NCBI GenBank assembly: GCA_922989275.2
Contig: OV277874.1
Span: 21,626,154 to 21,690,153, forward strand
From: Gari tellinella
Lineage: Eukaryota > Mollusca > Bivalvia > Cardiida > Psammobiidae
Length of the DNA stretch: 64,000 nucleotides
Direction: 5' to 3'
Each line of letters starts with the position of its first letter. Position 1 is the stretch's first letter. Of the stretch, positions 9,813 to 20,025 are shown one piece after another. Made by a program: the position numbers and the translations under genes. The notes beneath the pieces are model-generated. The model saw only the letters and a program-made list of their open reading frames with translations. It ran no database searches and was not told where the DNA came from.

Positions 9813-10007
9813 ATGTATATCGTACGTCTGCAATACACATTGGCCGAGTTTGACGACGATTTCCTAGCGGAAATTGATTTCGAAACAATTGATATGGTCT
9901 GTTCGTCAAAACAGGCCAAGTTGAAAATGCAAAATGAATTACAAGGCCTCAATCAGCCATCAGCATTGAATGGGTTAACTATTGAGCAAATTATTCATGC
10001 CGTTTAA
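9813..10007 (+). CDS. Unrecognised 64-residue open frame
   Basis: The product is acidic at the start (AEFDDDFLAEIDFETIDM) and ends GLTIEQIIHAV before TAA. Composition looks protein-like and is not repeat-derived, but I see no family, no convincing splice acceptor and no Kozak context. It could be a terminal exon or chance. Confidence 0.2.
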   Translation: MYIVRLQYTLAEFDDDFLAEIDFETIDMVCSSKQAKLKMQNELQGLNQPSALNGLTIEQIIHAV

Positions 10008-10090
10008 TTTCATACAGCACGCTAAATATATGTTGATTCCGCCCAGATCAGTTGACAATAAATAAATATAAGAAATAAATAACGTTCTTC

Positions 10091-10207
10091 CAGTGTTCAT
10101 GAGGTTATGCAACGCAGAGCTTTTACTATCAAAGATTAACGTGAAACCCTTCAGGATTCACGTACTTTGCTAGTAAAAGCTCTGCGTTACATAACCTCAT
10201 GAATACC
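10091..10207. repeat. Hairpin with about 50-bp arms
   Basis: TTCATGAGGTTATGCAACGC then AGAGCTTTTACTA is mirrored by TAGTAAAAGCTCTGCGTTAC then ATAACCTCATGAA. The centre holds ACGTGAAACCCTTCAGG then ATTCACGT. Confidence 0.8.
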
Positions 10208-10231
10208 AGAAGTCCGTCATTCATTTCTTAA

Positions 10232-10448
10232 TTAACACATTTTCTGCCATGGCGTCATCAGCTTTAAACAATTGTCGTCTCCTTTTATTTCTCAGATTAC
10301 AATTTTAGGTATTTTGAAGCAAGAAATATCAAATTGAGTGTCAAACAGTTTGGATCATGATCAGACACCGCTTTACGCGGTATCTGATCAGGGTCCAAAT
10401 TGTTTGCAAATAACAAATGTACTCAAGGTAAGGCAGTCAATGGATTAA
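10232..10448 (+). mobile_element. M3 MITE, copy
   Basis: TTAA (10232) CACATTTTCTGCCATGGC to AAGGCAGTCAATGGATTAA (10448). H1 at 10341-10408 has a CACCGCTTTACGCGGT centre. Confidence 0.7.
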
Positions 10449-10674
10449 GCCATAACCAAGAAGTATCAAGATTAAAATTAAAAAGTAAAACTTGAATAAA
10501 CAAAGTTCGCGGACATCATAGCTCAAGAATATAGTATACCGTAAAATTTAACTTACTTGTATTATATATTTAGCTATGGTATTCGTCAAAGATTTTGATT
10601 TTCAATTTTCTTGGGACATGTTAGTTTGGTCAGAAAATCGTCTTTTGTTACGCTGTACATACTTTCGATATTTG

Positions 10675-10893
10675 TTAACGCTTTCATGATCAAATTATTC
10701 GGGAGATTTTTACCAATTCACCGTTTCATTGTCGTCTACTTCAATGTTGCTGTCTGCAATGCCGTTTCAAAGCTAAAACATAAGGCAGTATGACTGAAGA
10801 AAGTTTTCAAACGAGTGTCAAACAGTTTGGGTTCTGATCAGGATCCAAACTGTTTGCAAACGCGCTTTAAGCATCATCGAGAGTGAAAGAGCT
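10675..10893 (+). mobile_element. M3 MITE, diverged, deleted H1
   Basis: TTAACGCTTTCATGATC at the left, GAGAGTGAAAGAGC at the right. H1 at 10818-10858 lacks its whole GC-rich centre: the arms meet at TTCTGATCAGGATCC. Confidence 0.6.
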
Positions 10894-11599
10894 CAGAATA
10901 TGTTACATTTTGATTTCAAATGACATAGAACATAACATTGACTAAGGTTCACAAAAGGGGTGAAATTGGCACTACGTCAAATGTCAACAAATATATATAA
11001 CATTTTTCATTGTACAATTAGAATAACAAATAATATAATAATCTTACTCTTATTTTCTAGCTTTTTAAATGAAAAACACAAAACCAAGGTCAAAATAAGC
11101 TTTATTTCTGAATTAACCCAGCCTATTATTAAAAATTGTTAATATCAATATGACAGTAAATTGTCTTTTGTATCACCAGCGTGTTTCACATTTTATAGTT
11201 ATGATGTTTAAAAATAAGATTATGAAGAGATGAAAAGTATAGTTTCTGAACATGTGCCTTTGAAACAGAAAAACATACATGTATGTATTTTACATTTATC
11301 AATAGTGTCAATAGTTTAGGTTCATTTAGGTTCATGTTGTGACTTATCGACTTATGTGATCTTATCGTGTTTTATACCATCGTTTAGGCACAAAGAAGTG
11401 CTCTTTAAAAGGATATATCACACATGCATTTTGCACCTATTATATTGAAGTTATTGATCAGTTGCCACTACTAAAAATGCCCCTCGTATTATTGTGTACA
11501 AGAACGTTTCGGAGTTATATTTAAGGTTGTATGACTTAAGAAATATCGACCAGAGTGTCAAACAGTTTGGATCCTGATCAGACTCGGACTTACTCAAAA
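10894..11599. other. AT-rich sequence with an H1 half
   Basis: No gene is supported. At 11552-11583 one H1 arm (AAACAGTTTGGATCCTGATC) ends abruptly at CAGACTCGG, so a hairpin was cut in half. Confidence 0.45.
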
Positions 11600-11860
11600 A
11601 CTGCAACACGGAACCTTGCCCCTTCATGATTTTGCGTAGGCGGAATTTTTCCCCTTCTTGTATTTTCATATGCGGAACTTTGCCCCTTCCATAGCGGAAC
11701 TGTGACCTTCCATGCGGAATTTTGCCCCTTCCATATCGAAATGTCGATTGGAAATTTATATATTATTATTGTCTTTTAAATTTCAAATCTTTTAAATAAA
11801 TAAATGTGACTACTTTAAGATATCCGGAGCTATGGAAGGGACAAAGTTCCGCATATGAAA
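11600..11860. repeat. GCGGAACTTTGCCCCTTCCA motif array with inverted end
   Basis: Four or five imperfect copies of GCGGAANTTTGCCCCTTCCA lie between about 11600 and 11730. One inverted copy (ATGGAAGGGACAAAGTTCCG) lies at about 11833, so the block folds on itself. Confidence 0.7.
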
Positions 11861-11917
11861 ATGTATATATTCATTTGTGATAGTGTGATCTTCAACATTG
11901 GAGGAAATAAAGATATG

Positions 11918-12272
11918 TACAGTGCTCCCTCTCTACAACTTCACCCAATGGGAGACACATATTGTGTGTGTTGTTCGGAGGGAGTCGTTATAGAGAGGGA
12001 AAATTAAGACTTTGCTTACATTTGCAAACAGCTTGAATCCAGATCAGACGCCGCGTCACGCGGCGTCTGATCTGAATTCAAGTTGTTTGTCACTCGTCAT
12101 TATATTTATTCTATCAAAATCTCCATCTACATGTAACTTTGAGAAAAAGCATCAGACAATATTAAGCAGACGATATTACAGCAGTTAAAATGTTAGACAT
12201 AATTGTCCGGTTAAGGGAATTGAGGAAAGGGTCGTTGTTAGGAGGGAGTCGTTGTTGGGAGGGAACACTGTA
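11918..12272 (+). mobile_element. M1 MITE, full length
   Basis: TACAGTGCTCCCTCTCTACA to GGGAACACTGTA, 355 bp. H1 at 12023-12090 has a GCGTCACGC centre. Confidence 0.9.
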
Positions 12273-12298
12273 CATGGTTTGTAAAAGTCGAGTAGAGT

Positions 12299-12498
12299 TT
12301 AATCCTTTCACTACCTTACCCCGAGTTCCATGGTTATTTGCAAAACGTTTGGATCTTAATCAGACACCGCGTTACGCGGTGTCTGATTAGGATCCAAACT
12401 GTTTGACAATAAATTTTATAATATTTCTTAAGTCAAAATATCTCAAATTTAAATTTGAGAAATAAAAGCTGCTGACGTCATGCTAGTGAAGGGGTTAA
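12299..12498 (+). mobile_element. M3 MITE, full length
   Basis: TTAA at 12299-12302 and 12495-12498. Ends are TCCTTTCACTACC and GCTAGTGAAGGGG. H1 at 12339-12405 has matched changes GACACCGCG/CGCGGTGTC. Confidence 0.8.
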
Positions 12499-13107
12499 AA
12501 TTTTAGATAGATACAATTCAAGAGTATCTGGTACAAAGTGATCAAATATTAGTATGTCCAAGTTCGCTGGTTAGGAACTTGGTTACAGTGGGGCGAGGGT
12601 CATCACGACAGGTGGTATAGGGGTCCTTTCGAAAAATGTATCAGAGTCATTACTCTTAATCGTGTGTACATGTAAACACGACATTGTTTAACGGGTTTAC
12701 ACAGCCTCATGACAAAATTTCTGAATAAAAAACGTGATAAGAGGTTTTGGCTTCTTTTTCAGAAGTTACTCAATGTTGCCTGCGTTAGAATTCAGGTGAA
12801 TAAAGGAAATAAAAGCAAGAGACCCCCACTGCCTACATGTAGAGGCACATATTGTTGTTATAAGTTGAATTTGCGTGAGAAATTGCAGCATTTAACTCAA
12901 TCTATTTGTTCGTGTTTTTCTAATATTAAAGCATTTTTAAAAGATATATGTCCGATTTTTACAGTTATCAGTTATCAATGTGATGTAGAGGTTACAGGTA
13001 CCTGACGAGTGTTTAATAAGTGGTACAGGTTCTTCTTTACAGTGTTACAGAATATTCACGAATCTCGAAATGGACGAAATTTCGTTTAAAGACTCGAGTT
13101 TACTCGA
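12499..13107. other. No supported feature
   Basis: A 98-codon open frame at 12709-13005 has no recognisable domain. No repeat matches were noticed. Confidence 0.4.
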
Positions 13108-13357
13108 TACAGTGGAGAATCTGTTATTCTTTCCCAATAAACGCGTTTACACTAAAACTATTATTTGTAGTGCAAACAGTTTGGAGCCAGATCAGACGCC
13201 GGGAAACCCGGCGTCTGATCAGGCTCCAAACTGTTTGCCACCAAGATAAACATAAAATATCAAAATTGTCCAAAAGTTGTTCTTTTCTACGTTTTAGTGA
13301 TTTGCGTTTGCGTACGTTTGCGTTTAAACGGGAAAGAATAACAGATTCTCCACTGTA
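13108..13357 (+). mobile_element. M2 MITE, full length
   Basis: TACAGTGGAGAATCTG to CAGATTCTCCACTGTA, 250 bp. H1 at 13171-13237 has a CCGGGAAACCCGG centre. It continues directly into a CRE-containing tail (next feature). Confidence 0.9.
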
Positions 13358-13399
13358 TGACGTCACGAATGACGTCAGAATAACAGATTCTCCACTGTA
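13358..13399 (+). repeat. CRE-palindrome tail of M2
   Basis: TGACGTCACGAATGACGTCA followed by GAATAACAGATTCTCCACTGTA-type M2 terminus. Two TGACGTCA (CRE) octamers are followed by a second M2 end. The same arrangement occurs at 34539-34580 and 44544-44585. Confidence 0.85.
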
Positions 13400-13585
13400 T
13401 AAGCCTGGATATTGAAGTAGATGACAATAACAATACATACGGCACTTCCAGCAGCCGGGCTCCCGTGTCAATGTCGTAAACGCAAAAGAAAAAGCAGTTT
13501 CTGTGTAAAGAATATCAGTACATGACCACAAGTTCATGCATTCTTTAACGGCACAAACATACCCCTGTGGGAAGGTATAGAATTA

Positions 13586-13697
13586 TTCTAGAACTATCCC
13601 AGAATGATTTCTTGAATATTCATGAACAATTCTAGAAGCGGCCATTTAAAGTTAATGAATATTCAGCAATAAATCTAGAAACTGGATGTATTTAAAG
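13586..13697 (+). promoter_or_regulatory. Heat-shock element cluster with TATA-like box
   Basis: At 13609-13626 TTCTTGAATATTCATGAA is four alternating TTC/GAA pentamers with exact two-base gaps, followed by TTCTAGAA at 13630-13637. More copies: TTCTAGAA at 13586-13593, GAATATTC near 13657, TCTAGAA near 13675. A TATTTAAAGG sits at about 13688. This is the layout of a heat-shock-factor promoter, but no heat-shock gene follows; the sequence meets an M4 MITE at 13859. Confidence 0.6.
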
Positions 13698-13858
13698 GTT
13701 TACCAACAATAAGCAGCTTCATGTCACTTTCAATACAACACTTTGGGGGCATTTGCCACTTACTGTGACACAATTAGTGGTCTCATTTTTTACTAGTGTT
13801 TAAAGAAAACCACGTTTTTAGTTACTTTAAAGATACGAGTGTATTAATTAGGCTTTGA

Positions 13859-13941
13859 ACCCTTTACCCATTAGCTGTTTCTAGTTCTGAAGAGAGGTGA
13901 ACACTTAAAACAGGTTGAAAGTAAAGCAGAATGTGCATTAA
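13859..13941 (+). mobile_element. Left half of an M4 MITE cut at its TTAA centre
   Basis: CCCTTTACCCATTAGCTG, then ACTTAAAACAGGTTGAAAGT, then AAAGCAGAATGTGCATTAA. It stops exactly at the TTAA (13938-13941) that forms the H2 hairpin centre, where the large palindrome begins. The right half was not found at the far end of the palindrome. Confidence 0.7.
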
Positions 13942-15194
13942 GGTATATCAGCCAAGTTGAAAAAGAGCTCTTTTTAAGAAGCTACGTCACCCCGAAAGGT
14001 AGAAAAATTCTACTTATATCATGATGTAGTATACACATAGGCGACCCAATTTAGGGTGGATGACAAGCCTGAAAGTGGTGCATATTTTTTTATTTGGCGT
14101 TTCCATGGCAACCGCTCATTTTTACACCGTGGTTCAGGAAAACCTCTGTAACTTGTTCAATTTTTGTAATAGAAGAATGAAAATAGTACAGTGATGAAGC
14201 TTAGACATTGAGCTTTAATAACATGAGAGTTTGTGTAAATTATCTCATTTGCATACTTATGAATATTAATGAGAATATCAAAAAGCTCATAAAAATAGGG
14301 AAATTAATATCAAAATCATACTTTCAACTAATCATTAAATACACTCAAAGGACACAAAAGGTGCCAATTTTGCTTAAAAAACATATCTGAACATTCCTTG
14401 AAAGAATGAGCTGGGTTTGATTAAAACACTGGCTACTGTATATGCCCCAAATTCCGTTTCTATGAGAACCGTCCATTTCTGACACAGAAAACATGGCAAT
14501 TCCTCAAACTTGCCCCATCCTCTAGAAAAGTCTCTGTAACTTTGTTACTTTTGGTAATATAAGTATGAAAATTGTACAGTTATAGAGCTTAGATGTTGGC
14601 CTTAAATTGAGTGAACTTTTTATATAAATTATCTCATTTGCATAATTATGAATATTAATGAGATTATTAAAATCCGTAAAAATGCAGGGAAAAATTATTA
14701 AAATCATACTGAGTATGTATATTTTGAACTGACTCTAAGGACACAAACAGAGCAAATCGTAATTATGATATATCAGAGAATATTTCTAGAATAATTGAAT
14801 CGGTTGGCGGGTCATAACCCTTTGATCACACGTGCCACGAGTTCCGTTCCCATGACAACAGGTCCACACAGATCCATTATTGATTCAGGAAAGCCACTGT
14901 ATCTTTGGCGTTATTTGTGAAAAAAGAATGAAAATAAATTTTCAATAGAGCCTAAACATTTGCTTTTAATTTGATGAAAGCTGATGCACTTTATCTAATT
15001 TGCATACTGATGAATATTAATGAGATAATAAAAAAAACAGAGATAATTTATGAACATGTATCAAAACCATATTTCGAACTAATCCTTAATCTGGCCCAGG
15101 GGTCACAAGAAGAACATGTTGTAAATTGAATACCAGTATTAAAGGGCATAAATAGAATGAATGAGCTGGTTTTGTGTCAAAATTATCTGCCATA

Positions 15195-16265
15195 TCTGTT
15201 TTAGCTCACCTGAGCAAAAGGCTCAAGATGAGCTGTTGTGATGACCTTGTGTTCGGCGTGGTGCGTCGTTCGTCGTCGTTAACACTTGCCTCAATTGACA
15301 GCTCCTCCAATAGCACTTGACAGATTTCACCCAAACTTTACAGAAATGTTTCTTTGATAAAGTTCTTTCAAATTTGTCCAAAAGATAAAAACGATGCATA
15401 ATTTTGGTTGCCATGGCAACCGAAGTAAAAGCCTTAAAGAAATCTTAAAAACAAGTCTTAACAAAATCTACAAGGGCCAGAGCTTAGATATTTGACACAT
15501 AGTAGGAGCTATAGGTTCTCTATCAATTTTTTAAATTATTCCCCAGGGGTCAAAACTGGCCCGCCCCGGGGGGTCACAGTTTTACAAAGAAATATACAGT
15601 TAGATTTTGAACAGCTTGTCCTCTGAAGCTAATGTAGCCAAAGCTTTGATATTTGGCATGGATGACATTGCTCAATGTCATTTGCCAATATTGTTGAAAT
15701 GGTTTGGGTCTATTGAATAACTAGGTCACATGAGCAAAATTAGATATTGCAATGAAAACTTAAAAAAACTTTCTGATCTGAAACCCTAGTACACAGAGTT
15801 TAGATATTAGGCATATAGTATCAATTGCAGGTTTTATGTCAAGATTGTTCAAATTATGTCTCTGGGATCAAAAATGGTCCACCTAGGAGTCACAGTTTTA
15901 CCTAGAGTACGTTATTTAGTGACATTTTAAAACATCTTCTTCTCTCAAACTAATGTGACCAAAGCTTTGATATTTGGCGTGGTGACACTTCTAGATGGCC
16001 TTTACAAATGTTAAAGAAATGATTTTGGTCTGATGCATATCTAGGTCACAGGAACAAAATTGACTGTTCCAATAAAAAATTAAAAATGCTTCTATTCCGA
16101 AGTCCTAGTACACAGAGCTTAGATATTTGGCATATATCATCATCTGCTGGTTTTCTATCAAGATTATTCAAAACATGCCTCTGGGCGTAAAAATGACCCG
16201 TCCTGGGACATAAATCATTCTCTTCATTTTTTCAGCTTTTCTCAATTGGGCGAAATATAGCACAT
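15195..16265 (+). repeat. R1 dispersed repeat
   Basis: Starts TTTAGCTCACCTGAGCAAAA and contains two or more diverged subunits with GCTTTGATATTTGGC. A partial mirrored copy lies in the right arm (to about 18015), and a 3' fragment at 51640-51960. Its class is not determined here. Confidence 0.65.
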
Positions 16266-16275
16266 GTGCTTCTTG

Positions 16276-16870
16276 TTATGCTGTTATTTCAGTCAACAAG
16301 CGTTCAAAGGCCGCATCATCAACATTTCCTGCTTCAGACAAATATTTTGTACAATTTTCTTGCTTGACATACTTGCTATGATGGCCTTTGTGATATTTGG
16401 CTTCATTTGCAATGAGCTTGCTGTAGTCACTAATCCTACAGCTCTTTTCTGTGTCATTCTTTTCCTGTGTTCTCTTCTCCAATATGGAACAAAATTCAAA
16501 TATTGCCACATTTGTGAGATTCTTGTCTCTTTTATAAGACTTTTTCTCACAAAATAAACACAGTTCTTTCCAGTTGAAAAACTTCCTCTGAATTTTGTAT
16601 GTAGAACGACCTCGTTTCTCATCACTATCAGTGTCAGCGTCAATGTATGATCTTGCAACGTAGTGTATGTTGAATAACACCCATTATCCTTATGCCAGTG
16701 AATATCTCCCAAAGATTCTTTCAATGTGAACTCATCTTCAGACATCCTTTTAACATAGCTGTCTATGGTCTCAGCGAAGTCTATATCACGAGTCCTCCTT
16801 CTAGAAAGTAAATTTCTAAGGAAGGTATCTATCCCTTGAGACGTAGCCTTTCTGAAGGCCTTGTCTTGTT
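16276..16870 (-). pseudogene. Frameshifted fragment of an unidentified zinc-binding protein
   Basis: Two overlapping minus-strand frames each carry part of one protein-like sequence. The upstream frame runs FAETIDSYVKRMSEDEFTLK then LGDIHWHKD. The other frame continues with RSYIDADTDSDEKRGRSTYK and CLFCEKKSYKRDKNLTNVAI, then AKYHKGHHSKYV. The C-x2-C pair and downstream His residues suggest a metal-binding module. A frame change near 16640 and the lack of a start or complete domain show it is a fragment. I do not recognise the family. It sits in the spacer of the 5.3-kb palindrome and so may be captured cargo. Confidence 0.5.
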
Positions 16871-17371
16871 AGACTGGCATAATTTTTATAATCAAGTTGA
16901 GCTTCTCAGTTTCTTGCCGGTTTGAGTGTTAAGACATTCTACACTCTACATAGCACATGTAACTATGAGTTAATGTCAGAATAGACTTGCCTGAAATAAA
17001 ATATCGGTGTATTTTGCTTCAATGTGTAAAACTGCAAAGATTTCCAATTTGGCATCAACTCCAAATGATGTACAGGCTTTCAATATGTAGACTTATCCGC
17101 GTATATGTGATCTTTTTAAGTACTTCTGACTGAACGTGTTCAGATCGAAATCTGAACTGATATGTCATCGGTTGTTTTGATCCCATGCTCTGCTTCGGAC
17201 GAATGGGATAAGCCTAAATCTTCTTCCTGAAATCATCAGCATCTCATCTTATAATTCCTCATCGCTATATGACCTATTTTGTATCGCAGTACTGTAAAAC
17301 CCAACCCATCCACCAATGCAATCACTCATTAATCATTTTCTTTCAAAAGGCTAAGTACTGTAGTGACATTT

Positions 17372-17434
17372 GCAAACAGCTTGGATCTGCATAAGACACC
17401 GAGTTGCTTTGCATCATACCCAGATCCAAGTTTT
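17372..17434. repeat. Decayed H1 hairpin
   Basis: GCAAACAGCTTGGATCTGCA to CCAGATCCAAG then TTTTTTGTCAC, with a mutated centre (ACCGAGTTGCTTTGCAT). Confidence 0.6.
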
Positions 17435-19258
17435 TTGTCACTCAGACAACATTTTCACCTATATTGAAAGGCTTTGAAAGATTTCAGGACCTTTGGCCAC
17501 CTGGATTTTCGCTACCTTAGCATGTTCGCTACATATCAAATATCATAAATAGTATGCCAAATATCAAAGCTTTGGCTACATTAGCTTCAGATGACAATCT
17601 GGTCAAAGCCTTACTGTATAATTCCTTTTAAAACTGCGACCCCCGGGGCGGGCCAGTTTTGACCCCAGGGGAATAATTTGAAAAAACTTGATAGAGAACC
17701 TAAAGCTGCTGCTACGTGTCAAATATCTAAGCTCTGACCCTTGTAGTTTTTGTTAAGAATTGTTTTCAAGATTTCCTTTTGATTTTTACTTCGGTTGCCA
17801 TGGCAACCAAAATTATGCATCGTTTTAATCTTTTGAAAAAATTGAATGAACATTATCCAAGAAACATTTATGTAAAGTTTGGGGGAAATCTGTCAAGTGC
17901 TATTGGAGGAGCTGTCAATTGAAGCAAGTGTTAACGGCGACGGAGGACGCATGCGCCGAACACAAGGTCATTACAACAGCTCATCTTGAGCCTTTTGCTC
18001 AGGTGAGCTAAAACAGATATGGCAGATACTATTGGCACAAAACCAGCTCATTCATTCTATGTATGCCCTTTAATACTGGTATTCAATTTACAAATGTTCT
18101 TCTTGTGACCCCTGGGCCAGATTAAGGATTAGTTCGAAATATGGTTTTGATACATGTTCATAAATTATCTCTGTCTTTCTTATTATCTCATTAATATTCA
18201 TCAGTATGCAAATTAGATAAAGTGCATCAGCTTTCATCAAATTAAAAGCAAATGTTTAGGCTCTATTGAAAATTTATTTTCATTCTTTTTTCACAAATAA
18301 CGCCAAAGATACAGTGGATTTCCTGAATCAATAATGAATGTGTGTGGACCTGTTGTCATGGGAACGGAACTCGTGGCACGTGTGATCAAAGGGTTATGAC
18401 CCGCCAACCGATTCAATTATTCTAGAAATATTCTCTGATATATCATAATTACGATTTGCTTTGTTTGTGTCCTTAGAGTCAGTTCAAAATATACATACTC
18501 AGTATGATTTTAATAATTTTTCCCTGCATTTTTACGGATTTTAATAATCTCATTAATATTCATAATTATGCAAATGAGATAATTTATATAAAAAGTTCAT
18601 TCAAATTAAAGCCAACTTCTAAGCTCTATAACTGTACAATTTTCATACTTATATTACCAAAAGTAACAAAGTTACAGAGAATTGTCTAGAGGATGGGGCA
18701 AGTTTGAGGAATTGCCATGTTTTCTGTGTCAGAAATGGACGGTTCTCATAGAAACGGAATTTGGGGCATATACAGTAGCCAGTGTTTAATCAAACCCAGC
18801 TCATTCTTTCAAGGAATGTTCAGATATGTTTTTTAAGCAAAATTGGCACCTTTTGTGTCCTTTGAGTGTATTTAATGTTTAGTTGAAAGTATGATTTTGA
18901 TATTATTTTCCTTATTTTTATGAGTTTTTTTAATATTCTCATTAATATTCATAAGTATGCAAATGAGATAATTTACACAAACTCTCATTTTATTAAAGCT
19001 CAATGTCTAAGCTTCATCACTGTACTATTTTCATTCTTCTATTACAAAAATTGACCAAGTTACAGTGGTTTTCCTGAAACACAGTGTAAAACTGGGTGGT
19101 TGCCATGGAAACGCCGAATAAAAAAATCTGCACCACTTTCAGGCTTGTCATCCACCCTAAATGGGGTCGCCTATGTGCATACTAAATCATGGTATATGTG
19201 GAAATTTTCTACCTTTCGGGGTGAGGGGGACGAAACATTTACTTAGCCAGCTGATAGC

Positions 19259-20025
19259 CTATTCAGCTTATTTATATAAACCCCATCTTGTTAAATCTGG
19301 TATCGGACATATTCAAACTTTCTCTCTCTGTCACATTTACCTTACAAGCGGTTTAATCTGTCTATAACCGAATCAGTCTGGATCCAACTCGTTATCACCA
19401 GTTTTATCTACAGCAAGTCAGGACATGTCTGCTTACTGCTATAAATACACCCCAATTTTCCCGATGTTAAACATTATTTAGCGAGACATTACCCTGATAA
19501 CACCCTATTTTAAACTCTACGCGTTGAAGAAAAAATTCATACAACCAGGTAAGTTTTAAAATATCTTATAATTTTATCGACAAATACTGTCGCTAATATC
19601 GTAATCAGCCAATCAGAACATAAACTAAGACAGTACTTCACAGTAATTTTATCAGTATTCTCCCCCACCGTCAGAGTGAAAAGGTGTACGATCTTAAAAC
19701 CTCCTCTCTGTGTGTGTGGACCTAGCAGACGATACCTTTAGTTTCTTATAAAGCCAATAATTAAACCTCTAGCTCTCTGTTGTTAACGGGTGTGTACTTA
19801 TAGCAGACGACATTAAACAGAGGGGAAAGTAGGCCATGCGTTTTATAAACGGTTTACTGCAAATAGAATGCGGCTTCGTTTCAAACTGTCTGAATGTTAG
19901 AATTAAAATAAAAATGCAAATGGCAAAAGAAAATATAACATACGCAATCAATTTTTTATATACAAGATTTATTTACAACGTACAAGCTACACAGCTATAC
20001 ATGCTACACACAATATTAACAACCA
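19259..20025. other. Left flank of the Polinton-like genes
   Basis: No gene is seen. Two related blocks near 19701 and 19772 share CCTC...CTCTGTTG/CTCTGTGTG and TAGCAGACGA. No terminal inverted repeat matching the right flank was found by eye. Confidence 0.4.
19968..19973 (-). terminator. Candidate poly(A) signal for the integrase
   Basis: TTTATT on the plus strand reads AATAAA on the minus strand, about 50 bases past the integrase stop. Confidence 0.45.

Larger units (their letters stand above)
13942..19258. mobile_element. 5.3-kb palindrome (foldback element), arms about 1.7 kb
   Basis: Left arm 13942-15665 is mirrored by 17537-19258. Anchors include GGCGACCCAATTTAGGGTGG (left, near 14041) against CACCCTAAATGGGGTCGCC (right, near 19152), and GAAGCTAATGTAGCCAAAGC (left, near 15625) against its mirror near 17567. 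Each arm holds three degenerate 350-400-bp units sharing ATGAATATTAATGAGA, followed by the R1 repeat. The arms are well conserved, so the duplication is fairly recent or kept similar by conversion. The spacer (15666-17536) holds R1 remainder and a gene fragment. Confidence 0.85.

Noticed and set aside
315..12498. CRISPR-like array of palindromic repeats
   Set aside because: Spacing is irregular, each hairpin lies within a larger transposon, and the genome is eukaryotic.
12709..13005. 98-codon frame as a gene
   Set aside because: No recognisable domain, splice context or neighbour support. The frames at 30754-31038, 49779-50141 and 50366-50848 were rejected for the same reason.
13020..13415. 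About 130-codon frame repeated at several loci (also 1954, 34469, 42924)
   Set aside because: All lie on M2 MITEs; the open frames come from the palindromic MITE sequence.
16264..16557. Plus-strand hydrophobic frame as a membrane protein
   Set aside because: It is antisense to the better supported zinc-binding-like fragment and has no start context.
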